From Rhyzopertha dominica (lineage: Eukaryota; Arthropoda; Insecta; Coleoptera; Bostrichidae): a stretch of 64,000 nucleotides of DNA. The stretch spans positions 6,200,001-6,264,000 of the forward strand of contig QCXZ01000137.1 in assembly GCA_025024175.1 (NCBI GenBank), given 5' to 3'. Positions 12,155 through 26,100 of this stretch are shown in pieces; position 1 is the first letter of the stretch; every line of letters begins with the position of its first letter. Position numbers and translations under genes: made by a program. Under the pieces are notes generated by a model that searched no databases, was not told where the DNA came from, and saw nothing but the letters and a program-made list of their open reading frames with translations.

Positions 12155-12504
12155 TAAAATACATTTTGTTGAAAAGAGTCCAAAATATTCAATTTAATAA
12201 GCAACCTGTTTCGTAGCCACTATTAATCTATTACCCCGTCAATAAGTTAAACGTGGTAAAACTAATTACATGGCCAGACTCTTTGTGAAATAAGCTTTCA
12301 AATGATGTATTACAAGATGGATAGTTCCATTTAAAATTTTTAAAGGGGTGTCTACCCTGCTCAGAGAGTAAGCGCTATCCATTAAAAACTTATCTCAAAA
12401 GTTGTCCCCCTGCAAACAAAAGTTTACCTGTTTTTGCAAATTTTTAAATTTTTGCTATATTTGAAGTTATTTAAGGTGTGAAGTTTTTAAAAAATCACCC
12501 TGTA

Positions 12505-14294
12505 TATTACTCATAATACTTGTATATTTAGGATGTTTTAAAAATACTATCCAGAATATCCTAATGTTGCCATACTGTCTGCAACTGCATTTACACCATA
12601 TTCACGAAACATCACTACAATGAAATGTACTTTTATTTAACGCATAACATTTCGAAATTGTCGGAACGGTTTATCTACACAGTGAATTATGAATGTCCAC
12701 TAAAATTTTGCTCTTCTAAAAATGCATCTCTAAATGTATGACTTATTTCAAATTTTAATGCAAATCAGCTCTCACTATGTTAGTTTAAAACTAAAATTTA
12801 ATTCCTTGAAAAGAATATGGCTGTGGAGTTCAAAATCTAAATTTTAAAAACTTATTTATGGAAAATTTTATCATGCTTTTTAAGTAAACATTTTCAGTTT
12901 GAAGAGAACATACAGTACCTACCTATTATAATTTACTGGATTTCTACAAAAACGTATTTTTTTACTCAACTACAGGTAATAAAGCACAACAATAATAGTT
13001 TGTCGCCTAGTCATCTGTTTTGGCTCGATATTTTCTCACGGCTTATGACTTCACATCTAACATTAACCGGATAATAAAAATCGTTTATTATTGGTTTTCC
13101 ACTACTGTCCAGGGCAGGACCTGTAGCGTTCTTTCTGTCAAGTCAATTTTTAAACTGGATATGAAAGGTTAATTTAAAAGTGTTTTAATTGGCTATGGAC
13201 ATAGAAACGACAACAATTTCTAAATTTGTAAACTAATCATTTGCATTATTTGTAAAGGTTTTTTTTTCCGTTAGTGGAATTAAAAGACAACATGTGCTAG
13301 AAGTTATTAATAGTTGTTTCTAAAATTGTCTTATTTATTTGCAAAATTCAGTTATTTCTTAAGGAGTAACTTTACGATGACTTTACGTTATCTGTAACAG
13401 TAAAAATTTTAACCAGAAAAGTAACATTAGCAATTGTCATTGAAATATGACGTGGATTAGACCAGCTATTTATAACACGACTATTAACCGTAATACTGTC
13501 CTGATAAAAAGATCGCGGGTCATACCTAATGATCCCCATAATAATGACTGTTTCAGAGGTAAGTCTGTTTCCATAACAAAGTTAGGGCACACACACCTGA
13601 ACGTTTCTCACCGTTAATCGAGCAAGACCGTAATAGCACCCTAAACGATAATGAACTGTAGTCTTGCAATCTTTACACAACTTAGAACATTACACTTTGA
13701 TATCCGGTTACTAATGGTGCGGGACACGGCATCCACGCAGTCATATTATTTATGGTGATATCACTAACTGAAAAACTTTACGGCTTAAGCAGCACGAAAT
13801 ATTTTGATAATAAATATGACATTACGATTTGGCGAACCAAACTGAAATCAAATTCATGTTCTTTAACACTGCAAAAGATGTCTACTGACAATATTCAGCT
13901 TGACCTAAAACAATTTCATAGAATACTACTTCATTTACAGTAAAACTATTGGATAGGTTCTAAAAGGATAGTATCATACTTTTAAGATTGTAGCTGATTG
14001 TATGCCTCCATAATTTACCAATGCATGAAATAAATCCGCCATACGGCGGAATATTCATCTCTGCATGGTAAAATATGCCACGTATGTTGTGATTTGTGCA
14101 AAGTCAGTATCTAACAACTTTAAATAAAAATCCTAATTAGAATTTCATAGGCACGACGGCCATTTGTTATAAATAATGCTATTTTGAAACAGAAATACAA
14201 AAAGCAAAAAATAATAATGATAATAACCAAGACAACGGTATCAATTGAGGCAAACTATCATGCCACTTTTGATGGGGTATATTATATATATGCG
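12505..14294. other. no gene seen
   Basis: AT-rich intergenic DNA with scattered stops in every frame. No transposon ends or coding motifs recognised. Confidence 0.4.
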
Positions 14295-14296
14295 TA

Positions 14297-16113
14297 AAGT
14301 ATCAAGCAACGATCTATGAGACTGACTTATGCAGAGGGTTTTACAGCTTGATGGTCGGCCGACGTAAACTATTGTATTGTAAATGAGGGTTTTTACAACC
14401 TTATGGTAGGCCGTCCTAAACTATTGGGATTAGTGGCACGCTTCAGAGTTCCTAAATGGGCCGTATTCAAAAAAATCTTGTTGGCTAAAATTTTAACTTT
14501 TCCACTATAATTTTTTGACATTTGTTAGTTGTGATAATTTAGCAATCAATAAAACATAGAAGCTTTTATAACAAATTTTATTTAATGCAGAGCTGATGCT
14601 TACTGGCGCGGCCCGCGATCTATTTTTATGTGATACTTTATTGGGCTTAAATTTTCCGATGTATAAAATAAAAACCTTTGCATATCATAACGAATTTATA
14701 CAAATTTAATATAAAAACAAACAAATTAGTAAGTAGAAAATTATTTACATTTATTAGAAAAAAATTACAATAGTGCACGATAAAATTTATTCACGGTATC
14801 GATTATGTTCATTACAGCTTGTTAATAAGCACATTACAAGAGTCACAAACTAAAAAAAAATACTCACTATTACTTTCACTGCTAAAATCATGATTTACTT
14901 CTATTATTAGTTCTTGTACATGATTCGCTTTGTACCGATTTTCAATGTCCAGAACATGCCGCACTGAATTTCTCCATGCATCACCACTTGTTATTTCAGC
15001 TTCGTGTCTAATTTTGAGCAGCATTTCATTGCTAAATTGTCCACCGGTGTTCCCTCGTCGAAGTCTTTGTTTCAATTGCCCCCATATCATTTCAATGGAG
15101 TTGCAAATACAATGATATGGGGGTAATAGTAGAATGGTGTGTCTACATTCAGAAGCGAGAATGTCAATTTTAAATTTCTACAAAAAATTTTTTGTGCCAG
15201 GCACTTCCAACAATTATTTTTTTGTGTAGTCCTCTTCGAAATATAAATCTTCTTTTCTTAAAAACTCTTGAATGGTTACCTTATTAGTTGTTGTATTTGG
15301 AATTTTATCCAGTTGCTCGGAATGGTAACTAGCGTTGTCCATTACTATGACGCTGTTTGGTGGCAATTTTTTGAACCAATTTTCAAACACTTCCGCATTC
15401 ATATCAGAATGATAATCGGTTTAAAATCAGCAATAATCTGTTTGACCAGTTGCCCTACGAACTGTATTTGTTACAAACGCCTCTTAATAAGTGGCTAAAT
15501 GTAAGCATATATGTACGTATGACTGAATAAGTTAAAAATATTGCGTTTGGTACGCTTATATACTGTAAAACTTTAAAATATAAGTAAACACATATGCTTT
15601 CGATACCGTTTATAGTATGAGTAGAATAGTTCCGATTTCTTATTATTTCAAAAAAATATACAGGTAGAAACTACGTTTATGACCCTCCGGATTAAAAAAA
15701 AATTTTAACCTGTGAAGAAACAGGGCAGAGGACGATTGCACACCGCGATCAAAAATTAGCAAGTATGGGCTGCCGCATTGAAATTGGAATGTTTACCATT
15801 TATGGTTATAAAAATGGATACTACTCATTAAATTAGGAAAGAATACGATTTAGTCATACATTAAAAGCTATTACATGAGAAATATTTGTAGTTCAAATAA
15901 TAATACCAAATAATGCTCATTGATTTATGTGTACGGAAAAAAATTCTAAAAAAGCCTAAACACAATTTTTGGATACGGTCCACTCCACTGCAAAACAGTG
16001 NAACGTACCGAACCCGTATGTTATTTACGACAGCTTCAGGTAATACTTGTCAACCATTGTGAGCGGTAATTGGCTGTTCGTATAATGAGTCCTATAGATT
16101 GTTGCTTGCAACT
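14297..16113 (-). mobile_element. DDE transposon of the Tc1/mariner (IS630-like) type, copy A
   Basis: The ends are inverted repeats around CAAGCAACGATCTATGAGAC (left) and its complement GATTGTTGCTTGCAACT (right), with TA immediately outside both. The same element recurs in the opposite direction at 28138-29774, including matching non-coding ends, which fixes the boundaries. Two transposase remnants are readable on the minus strand. This copy keeps about 140 bp near the left end that is missing from copy B. Confidence 0.8.
14812..15402 (-). pseudogene. DDE transposase relic of copy A
   Basis: Two open blocks in different frames survive. The first (15402-15214) reads FENWFKKLPPNSVIVMDNAS with YHS following, containing the second catalytic Asp. 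The second (about 15167-14812) contains LLPPYHCICNSIEMIWGQLK, where the E of NSIE is the third catalytic residue. The DNA-binding N-terminus and first Asp are not readable and a segment between the blocks is deleted. The pairing DNASYHS...LPPYHC-x-x-N-x-IE-x-IW is typical of an IS630-like DDE family common in insect genomes. The protein cannot be functional. Confidence 0.78.
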
Positions 16114-16115
16114 AT

Positions 16116-17359
16116 AAACAGTCATAAACCAGAATCTGCTGCTTTATGAGAACATTAGTAACGCTGTTGGCCAGTGCAGAAGCCGATATTAATATATTAA
16201 AACGCAGGCTAGAAAAGTTCTACCGTTGCTGAAAAATTGAAAGTAAAACAAAAATTTCTAGGATCATACAAAGGGGTGAAACATTATGTGCAGGTGCTGC
16301 ACCAAAGATTTACCAATCTATAAGCGTAACGTTACTATTAAAGTTAAATTAGGTACTTTTAGTTAAGCATCTATTGTTTATTTTACATTACATTCTAATC
16401 ACATTAAATTAATCAAAGCTTGTGTTTTATTTATTCTAGAATGTTTCATCACTATATATGTCTGATTGAATTAGACTAGACGATATAAAGTCGGACCAAA
16501 TACAAACTACTTGCGTTTCAGTTTTAAATATTTAGGTACTTAGTTTCAAAGTAAATGTGCCATCAAATTTCTTATACTTATTACGATTTAAGAAATACTT
16601 ACATCAATAATGGTCAATTCATTCTGTATTCCTATCTGAAGAGTCCAAATAAGGATGAAACTTGAGTCGTAGGATCCGAATGGATTTCATAAACAAGTAC
16701 AAAGAACTGTTTCCATTGCATTCTGGTAAAAAATGACTGTAGGGAGTCAAAACTGTTTGTAAACGATATTTTAAATAAAAGGTAGTAGCGTTAGTTGACA
16801 AAGTTATATTAAAGGGAATAAAAACGTTTTCTAACGTTACCAGTCTAGAACCAGAAAAAATTAATATAGTTTTAAAGGTTTTATATATTTCTAGTTATGT
16901 ATTAAACCGTGTACGGATCACTATCGTTTAGAATGTGTATTTACTACACTGGTACTTAATTAAATAATCTGTATTATTTGTAATTTCGGTTCGCTGTTTT
17001 TATATATTTGAGCAAATTGATACCGTTTACCTTTTTCAACCTGCCTATGAGACAAACTACTAAGTATTGGATCAGACGTTATCATAATATCTTCCAATGT
17101 TGTCTTTCTCAAAATCTTTCTTGCATTGTCTCTCCTAAATCGTTTTAAATCTGCATATTTGCCTCTTGGACTTCTTCTGGCTCCTAATAACCATAGGAAC
17201 AATGAACGACTTGATAATTTTGATATTTTGTATCAATATTTTGTGCATCATTGGTGGTATGAAGTTCCATTTATAATTATAAACAGGCGCAATATTAATA
17301 TTTCTTTAAAACTTGTAATAAGTGACTCTAGTTTTCGATTTCCAAAAGTAATAAATATA

Positions 17360-17397
<38 letters not shown>

Positions 17398-17450
17398 AGT
17401 ATAGTAGTAGAAGCAAAACAACACGGTTATAAAACAAAATACTATTCATT
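16116..17450. other. intergenic, downstream of the transporter
   Basis: No gene-like frame. A (CT)n microsatellite lies at 17361-17393. The rest is AT-rich DNA with no recognised motif. Confidence 0.4.
17361..17393. repeat. (CT)n microsatellite
   Basis: About 16 CT units with one interruption near the left end. It lies just beyond the 3' end of the transporter gene. Confidence 0.9.
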
Positions 17451-17451
17451 T

Positions 17452-17457
17452 TTTATT
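17452..17457 (-). promoter_or_regulatory. poly(A) signal of the MFSD6-like gene
   Basis: AATAAA on the minus strand, about 113 bases after the TAA stop at 17570-17572. It is the first canonical signal after the stop and gives a compact 3' UTR. Confidence 0.65.
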
Positions 17458-17569
17458 TCTTAATAATCAATAGCGCACACCTGAGAGTTCCAACACAACT
17501 ATAATATATATAACATATCAAATCATGGCATCATGTACGAATTCACAATCACAAAAAAAACCCTTAAAG

Positions 17570-20500
17570 TTAAGGTTCGTCTGCGGTGAGAGCCGCTTCA
17601 GCAGGAGTCTTGTAGTCAGCTGAAACCGTAGCTTCAGGTATTTTACAGTCACGCAACAGCGTCTTGTGCAGGATCAGATGTGATATGCTCGCTACCACTC
17701 CCAGAGCACTGAACACCTGGAGAGCTCCTCTTCCGCCCAAATACCTGTACAGGAATCCACCTACGATGGAACCGATGGCGTATCCTGTAATATACAGCAG
17801 TAGTTAAATAAGTTTTTGGTCATAACAACTATTTTGATTTGTTGTAAAGAGAACAACTAAAGTCGAGTTATTCATTAAATGCAGGAGTTTCGTAGATCAT
17901 ATTGGAGGTATTTAGAGTCAGGTTAACACATGTCCAAAAAGTTTTGGAATAAATTTGTTTATGTAATATAAAAAAGTATTAACGGTTTATCACAATTTTC
18001 CAGAACAGATTAATAAACAACAAAACATTTATCTTAAATTAAACGTAAAAGTCCATGGTCTTCAACAACATGAAAGTATCATGGGATCAGAAATATTCTG
18101 TGAATACAACTTAATGGTCTATTTAACTTTCCCTAATTTGTACGACACTCAACAACACACCGTTGTAAAACTATTTGCCTGCCAGGCGGATGTCATTACA
18201 GGACCGTACTTGAAATCTTTCAACTGTTATATTGAAATTTAAGGAATAAATGAACACAAAATCATCGTCACATCGTCTGTTTGACGCTGAATTATTAACT
18301 CCGCCGTGCAATCGTTGCCTTAAAAATTTTTCTTGATTTATCACAGTTAGACCAACTATTTGCTGTGATTTTCGCAACTTCTTGGATCGTTTGTGTGGTG
18401 CTATCACTAAATTTCAAGTGGATTAAAGGTACAGTAATACGTAAAACTATGTGTCCATGCTCTTTAGCGAAATTATCAATTCGAAATGTTTTAGCAAAAC
18501 ATTTTAACTTTAGAAACTCCAAGAGTTGTTTATTTGNTCTTTCAAAATACAGGGANTGTAGAGGAACTTAGAATTATATTGAATATTANNAACAGCGGCT
18601 TAGAAAAAGCCACAGCGCAATCCTTAACCAGAAACGAGGGAATCAGATCAGGAGCTGCCGTGAATTTATCAGGTTATCTTTTTTCTTCAATCAATATATC
18701 TTCTTTTGTAAAAGGCTCAAAGTTGATAGGATCGCTATATGGAAAGCGATCTTGAAAAGCGATTGAGGTTGCAACGTCTTCACCACATGAAGAGTAGGTA
18801 TACACTTTTAAAGAATTTGGCAAATTTATTAACAATAAATTTGCCGAATTCTTTTAAAACATACCTCACGTAACGTAAATAAAACGTATACCTGCAGTCT
18901 TTAAAGAAATTGTTTTGTTGAGGAATTATACAACTAATAACTCGACCGGTTAACACACAAGAAGAAAATTATTGCTAAATTTGACACAGCACAAGATGGG
19001 ATTAGAAGAGATTAAATAGATTCCCGGATAGAGAGGGTCTGCCGGTGAATTTCCAGGAATTAAAGCCCTTTATATATTGTCTTAGAACATAGTTAAACGT
19101 AGGTTGCAGGTAAATCTGTTCAAATAGATAATTTGTATTCATGTTATAAAATTGAGTACGGTCCATCCTCAAAGAATATCGTTCAAATCAAAGTGCTTAA
19201 ACAATCAAAACCTATATTCGCAGAATACTTCTGGTCGATCTTTAATCTTCTAGGAACATCTCGCAGCAAGCTTTGAACCGTTATAGTATCATACTCTCGA
19301 TTTTTTTAATCCGCCGTCTTTAAGTAAAACTTGAACAGTAGCATTTGTTTTAATTGGAACAGCGTGCTTACTGCTTAGTTCAATTAGTTCAATAGTTAGT
19401 TAGTTCAGTAGCGGAGGACTTTGTTTTATAATATGTAGTGATATATTTGATTTGGCGTATATTTCGGACATTCTTTACATTACGATGTACTACACTTCTC
19501 TTTCGTTGCCTTGCACCTTCGATTAAACGATTTGCTCTATGTCTAGTTAATGGTCTAGGTCATCCACTTTTCCGAAAATTTGTTCTGCATTAGCATGATA
19601 TATGGTTCTACACGGCCCATTTTGATTTTCAAATAGTCAGCCTATTTGAGCTTAAGTACTATCTGCCCAATTAAATTATAAACGCTTTTTCTCAACTCTA
19701 ATTTATAAGCCATTAGGGCACGATCGATTTCGGTAACTGAACTGTAATTGAAGTATGCAGTTGCTTCCCATTTTTTCAGGCTACAGGTCACTTCCTTTAG
19801 GAAGTAGTACCCGTTAAGGCAGCTAGGTGGCTTTGTCATCATGTGAGTGTAATGCTGACAGATGGCATTGCCATCCTAAATTCTTACTTACATCATACCA
19901 TTGCTTTGGTATATAAGCAAAACCAGTTCTATGCCGTGCTGTCTACATTAGACCTAAACTGCACTGATGAGCTGTAATGACAGCGAAATAAATCTATCTG
20001 CAGTTGGTTGAGGTGTAGACAGCACAGCATAGACATGCATTTTAATGTACAATTAAAATGATAATTGAAGGAATGACTTATGTTTGCAAAACCACCAACC
20101 CAATATTTTAATATTTTGATAAGAGTTGTAATTTGAGCCAAAACTTTTGATTTGAGACATATCTTTTACGATCTTCGCTGATAACATCTAGTTAGTCTGA
20201 AGAATAATGCTATAAATGCAAAAACTGGCGTTTTATTTCTGGCAATACAACATTTTTGTCACAAAAGACCTGAATCAGTAACGTAAAAACTTACCAAACC
20301 CATCATCCATTCCAGCAGCTATCCCTTGCATCGTAGCAGATGCACCAGGAGGCGCTATCACGTTGGCATATGCCACGATGGTGGTGTACGTCATCGCATA
20401 CGTGGGCCCTTGAAAAATGAACTCCACTGGTAATATCCACCACGGAGATGGGACTATAGATATGAGTCCCAACCTGAGAGCATAGTTGATGAAACACATG

Positions 20501-23072
20501 CTGAACGAGTGGACATGGCCGAACCTTTCAAGAATTTTACCTAAAAATTAAAGTTCAGCGTGAATTATCACGCTATTTATTTGAAGACCCACCTGAAATT
20601 GAGAAAAATATCACCTCTCCACCGAGGGTTTCAGCGGCAACTATAAGGCCCTCAATTAATTTTATATTTCCGGTGAAGCTTTCTTTGGCTAAATCCTCCA
20701 AGTACCTTAAAAAATCAATTAAAAGTTCACGCCAATCTCAACTACATCAAAAGTGGTTTACCAAAACAGGAAATAAATCATAAAACTGTCCAAAATCCCA
20801 GCGATAACAGCGAATACTATGAACGTTATCACAACCCTGTTGTTCATCAAACGCTTTAGGTCCTTAAATATATTTTCAGGAGATTCGATTATTGGCAACT
20901 GAAAACAGAGTCGTAAAGTGTCTTTGATCAGTTTCGTGGCGTTTGTTTACCTTAAGTTTTACGCAGGAAAACAGATCACAGACGGAGAAAAATAGCATCG
21001 CAGCAAAGGCTGGAGTGTACGTTACGACGGTGTGTGAGAAGATGTTGACTACGTATCCCGCTATGAGGGCAGTGGTACCGAACCCTATAGTACCCCAGAC
21101 TCTCTGTTTCCCATAGTCGTGTTGGTCTCCTGAAATAAGCAGCTGCTTAAACATATCAGGAAACTGCAGAAACAAGGCGGAAAAGAATGGAACACTCAAA
21201 CAACTAGAAAAGGAATGTGGCTTGTAAAAGAGGGTAACATTATCAAGTTTATTAATTTTTGCAGCAGCATAACTAGAAATAATAAATGTTTATAAGATAT
21301 AGGAACTTAAGTAATTAATGAAGTATTTATTCCACGAATAATCTTCGTCGATTTTCGGCAAGGTGACTTAAAACATCTTCTGTGAAATAAAGACCCAAAT
21401 TATTTATATGTTTTCTATGTACACTGATCATACAAAGCCCCTTTATTACTAACTTCGTTATTGATGAACTCAGTTAGGTGAGGCGCATTCAGCTGCATCG
21501 CTCTCGCATTTAACAAAAAATGAGTTGATGAATTTTATTTGGGAGAATAAAGATCCGTGATTCACATAATGTATAATGCTATCATACGAAGTACCAAAGG
21601 AACATAAATTTCACCTTAAAAATTCTACTAAAAGGAGCACGATTTCTAATTTAGAATTAACACATATCAAAGAATAATGCATTAACCGCTGCGCTTTTAG
21701 TACAGTTTCAACTTCTCACACCAGACGCTTTAGAAATTTAAGCTGGGAGATCATATGTATAGGTGCTAAACATAGTAATTTTTACTCCCCAGGGAAAGAG
21801 ACTCCATGGATAACTAACATTATTAAAACTCAGAATGACAAATGCTTCAGCATTATGCGTCAAGCCAACCTTCTTAGATCGCCAGTGCATTGCTCTCAAA
21901 AATTAACCGACTACTTAATATTTTAACCAAATTAAGCTTCGTTTAAATAAACTAAAATATATTTAATTGCATTTTTAACAACACACCGGGTTTTAATTCG
22001 TGCTGATAATGATTTTGCTGGATTCCTAAAACTTATATTAAATAAATTGACTTTCATAAACGTGAGTTCGGTTGTATTTTAGTTTTTTTTGTATTAATTG
22101 TTAAAATGTAATGTGAATTTAGAAATTTGGTACAAAAGTTAGAGTTATCACCGAATATACGACAGATTCTGATGTGATTCCATATAACAGTAGTTAGTTG
22201 AACAATCTTTATAGGAAAAGGTAGAAGAGCTGAACTAAGCAGAAATCGTGTTATGACTCATCCTGACCAAAATAGTCTTTTAAAGCTATATACGCCCTAA
22301 GACAACGAATCGTAACAACAAGAATGTTGCAGTTGCAGCTTCAAAACGCGCATGGCATCGATTAAGCTTGGAAACCATTTGACAACGACTTATTAGAGAA
22401 GGTTTTTAGCAGGGGTCAAATATGAGTTCTGGATGAAAATTGTGAAATACACTTGCTTATAAATTTTACTGTATTTACAATTTTGTAAATGAGAAAATTT
22501 TTAGGTGTACACACATAATTAACCAGATAAATGTATGAGAAATTGGAAGGGCCCAGAGTTGGCTGGTCCAGGAGAAGGGGCAGCTGCCCCCCTTGCCCTT
22601 CCCCCTTCGGTACGCCCATGCGGCCGAAATCTGTCAACAGTCAGTAATACTCATTGTGCATACGTTTTATTTTTCATTTCGAATACGTAAATAAAATATT
22701 TTTTGTAATTTGAATGTATCTAAATTAGTTCGAGCTTTTACTTTGATTTTAACCGTAACAACTTCAATTCTATATTTAGTGGGTACAGGGGCAAATTTTA
22801 AGGAGAAAATGTATTGGTTCGCACGGGGAATCAAACCTGGGCCGCTAGGTGTAGCCTCTAATGCGCTGCCACTGCACTATGTGGGCCATGTCGAAACAGT
22901 GAGATATAGATTTGAAGTAAGAGCTCCTTATAAATGAAGTTATTAAAAGTCCTAAAAATATACTTGCGCAAACCGAAAAAAACTCAGGCGAAGTCTCGAG
23001 ATTAATATGAGAAAGAATTCGATAAATTTAATCAATATAGCAGCAGCACAACCAAACAACCATATATTTTGA

Positions 23073-23115
<43 letters not shown>

Positions 23116-26100
23116 CTCGCTTCATCGATACTTCTTTAATAGAATTTATAATTTATGTATTTTATTTATAATGTATCTGGTTTTGCATCTAAAATTCTCA
23201 TTTTACAAAGACCTCTTACCTATTACGTCGAAACAAATCGCATCACTGATTGAATTGATTACGTTAAATCCGATAGTTCCCACCGACATGAGCAAGACGA
23301 AGGACCAGAAATGGAAAGTTTTGTACAAGCATCCAGTGGTCGCTTCCAAATCTTCTTCGCAATCTAGATCGAAATTTGCAGTGCAGGTATGATTCGCTTC
23401 GTCCATGCTGCAGAATGATGTCAGCGTACCATTACGGTATATTATACCAGATGCCAGTTCAGTGCCAAAAGAACCGTTTATGACACACGTCACTCTGCTC
23501 GTGGTGTTCCCACAGCGCGATTCTTCGTTCAAGACCTGGAAGAAGAATTAGAGAAATGAATCAGTTGTTAGGTAGTTAAAACAGTATTTGACAAATTGAG
23601 ACTTTTGTATGAGCAGAGTAGTGTTAAAGGAGCTTGAATCATCACTTGATCTTGATGGTCGAATTATTCTATAAAAACGGTAAACAAAACTCATTCCCAT
23701 TACAAAGTAGATTTTCTTTATCACATTCCATACAGCCTTATTTTTGTTGTTTGAGGAAAGTATATACTCCAAAGCACGTAGCCAATTAGCCTTCTTCATT
23801 TCGAATTCATTGTACTGATCACGATGAACAGTGCCCAACAAAAAGTCCTCGCATAGTTGGCGCTTTATCTGCTTTATCATATATTATCCAGGCTGTTGCT
23901 TTATTTTGTGACTTAAATATTTGGGACATATTTATGTTCTGAAAATGCATTGTAGCAATCATCAACATCTACAAACATAAAACAGGTAGTGTTCTAGTCG
24001 ATTGATTGTATAGCTTGAAAGATTTTATCAAGTTTTGCATGTGTATAAGTCCATCTCATAATGTATTGGGTATGTGATTAAGTGTGATTTTCTTTCTTAT
24101 GAAAATTTTTTGTCGAAAATGATCAGAAAGGCTCGATCGGACCGCTATATTTATATTTGAGGAAGAATATGTTAGCTAGCTTGGAAACAACTCATTGTTA
24201 GAATGTGTTTTGTTCCACAAGTTATATCACACAACTTTGACTAACGCAAATACGACCACCTTTGATATAATATGTTCTTTTTCNATGGAGCTATCATTAT
24301 ACAGAATTCTTTATATTCTAGCTTTATAACACTGTATAAAAAAATATTCGTATATTTTCACCGCGGTATCAAAGATGTTAGTGTTTGTGTTGAAATAGAC
24401 TCATTAGATTAGGAATACAAGCAATAGAGATATATAGGTGTAATAATAAGTAAACAAAAGTGGTATTTCCCAACTAAAAACGCATGCAGTGTGATACACA
24501 GCACAATCAGGTAGAGCCATTAAAAATTGGATTAAAGAACACGTTGCAGGTATAAACTCAAAGGCACATCAGTTTTTGCCGACCATTGTATCAAAAATAA
24601 TCATTGCTTAGCTGAAAACAACATAAAAGTGTTACACTGCGAAAGCAAGTCAAATTCTAAGGCTTTAGGAACATTTGGAAACAAAAAAAAACACATAAGA
24701 CCTGCACAAAATTCTGCTCGTTATATAATTCGAAACTACCTGATAAAATTCGTGAAATAAAGTACATTCAGAACAATCAGCTTGTTTCTTGTATAACTAA
24801 TTAATTCAGAGNGTTTCACAATGAATGCATCAACAAATTCGTTCAAATTATGAATAATATGTTTAAGTTTATGTGTAATATTTTACAAGTTTAAGGGAAA
24901 CAAATATGGCGATCAACCTCCAAATTTAAAGATATGCTGATCTGTATTCAGCAATAACAATTAGCAACAAATTTAAATTTATGTTTACTTATATTTGCGA
25001 TCATCCAAACTCCTGTGACACAGTATAATTGGGTATTTGCCATGTATTTATATTTTATTAAATTGCATATTAATAAGTAGCATCTTATCCACAAAACAGC
25101 TGTGAGAGCTTATAAATTCAAAAAAAAGTTGATCGTGAGGTGTATTTTTAATATTAAAAATGTGAATATTTAAAGGGACCGCCAAAACGCGAACGTATTG
25201 GCCGTGACGTCAGATGTCTTGTAAAAGGCCGTCAATTTATCAGTTTGCTGTTTGCGTTCATTTTGTGACAAGCGAATTAAAATACGCCAAGAAAAAGTGA
25301 AATATTTATGAGTTATGATTTCTGAAGGCATGTTCATTGTTATGGAATTTGTGTACAGCAACGAGCGGTTCAACGTNGCGGTAAAAGCAACAGCATAAGT
25401 GAACTTTTTCTCAAGTTAACGTAGCATTGATAATTTGATCACAGTGGGTTGTTGGAAACATACTATTTGTAAATATAAAAATGTAAGAATCAAGAATGTA
25501 CCCTAAACTTGACATTTATTTTAGAGGTCAAAATAAATATAAATTGTCATTTATTTTCGAGGTTCTTGCGGCTCGTTTTCGGTCTGACTAACAGTCGAAT
25601 ATAAGGGGAACAACGTCGTCCTTTATTATAACATTTCCCTCTATCAACTTAAAACGCATATAATTTTTCATATCCCCTTCAAGCTATAACAAAATGGAAA
25701 CTGAATGGTAAACACTTATAACCCCAAAAAGAATAATAAAACTTACAGTAAGATGATCTTCACAACAGAAAAACAAACTTTGCGATTTCGGCATATCACG
25801 TCTAGGGGCCTTAAACAACTTTTTCATACGTTGATATTCTCGAGGAACGGTTACAAAAATTTTGTTAGCTGTACTGACTGAAGTACTTTTATAACCATGT
25901 ACAAAACAACACTTGTTTTGTTTCTCACACATAACAGATGTTTGTAAAACTACACAAATCACTTTTTGATGCGACCTCTTACATCGTCCTTTCAATAAAC
26001 ACCACACAAAAGCTTTTTCAATACAAGACTGATACTACACCATTAAACAGCACGCTCCTCGGTAATGTTTACATGACACTTGACGTCACGAGTTGAAAAA

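Larger units (their letters stand above)
10016..12502 (+). mobile_element. Tc1/mariner-superfamily transposon with about 330 bp TIRs
   Basis: The element starts CAGGGTGATTTTTT and ends AAAAAATCACCCTG, flanked on both sides by TATA (a TA target duplication). The terminal inverted repeats continue inward, with moderate divergence, over 10016-10342 and about 12160-12502, so each is roughly 330 bp. That is very long for this superfamily. A transposase with DD41D-like spacing lies between them on the plus strand. A second insertion of about 194 bp sits at the inner edge of the right repeat. A degraded solo copy of the same terminal repeat is found at 52916-53040. Confidence 0.88.

Noticed and set aside
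20303..20497. Second minus-strand frame overlapping transporter exon 7
   Set aside because: Wrong phase relative to neighbouring exons; the other frame encodes the conserved APPGASATMQG motif.
22710..22937. 75-codon plus-strand frame
   Set aside because: It runs through the antisense of the tRNA-like SINE head and shows no protein motif.
23548..23880. 110-codon minus-strand frame just upstream of transporter exon 3
   Set aside because: It lies inside the intron and has no membrane segments or family motif; joining it would break the exon 2 to exon 3 phase match.
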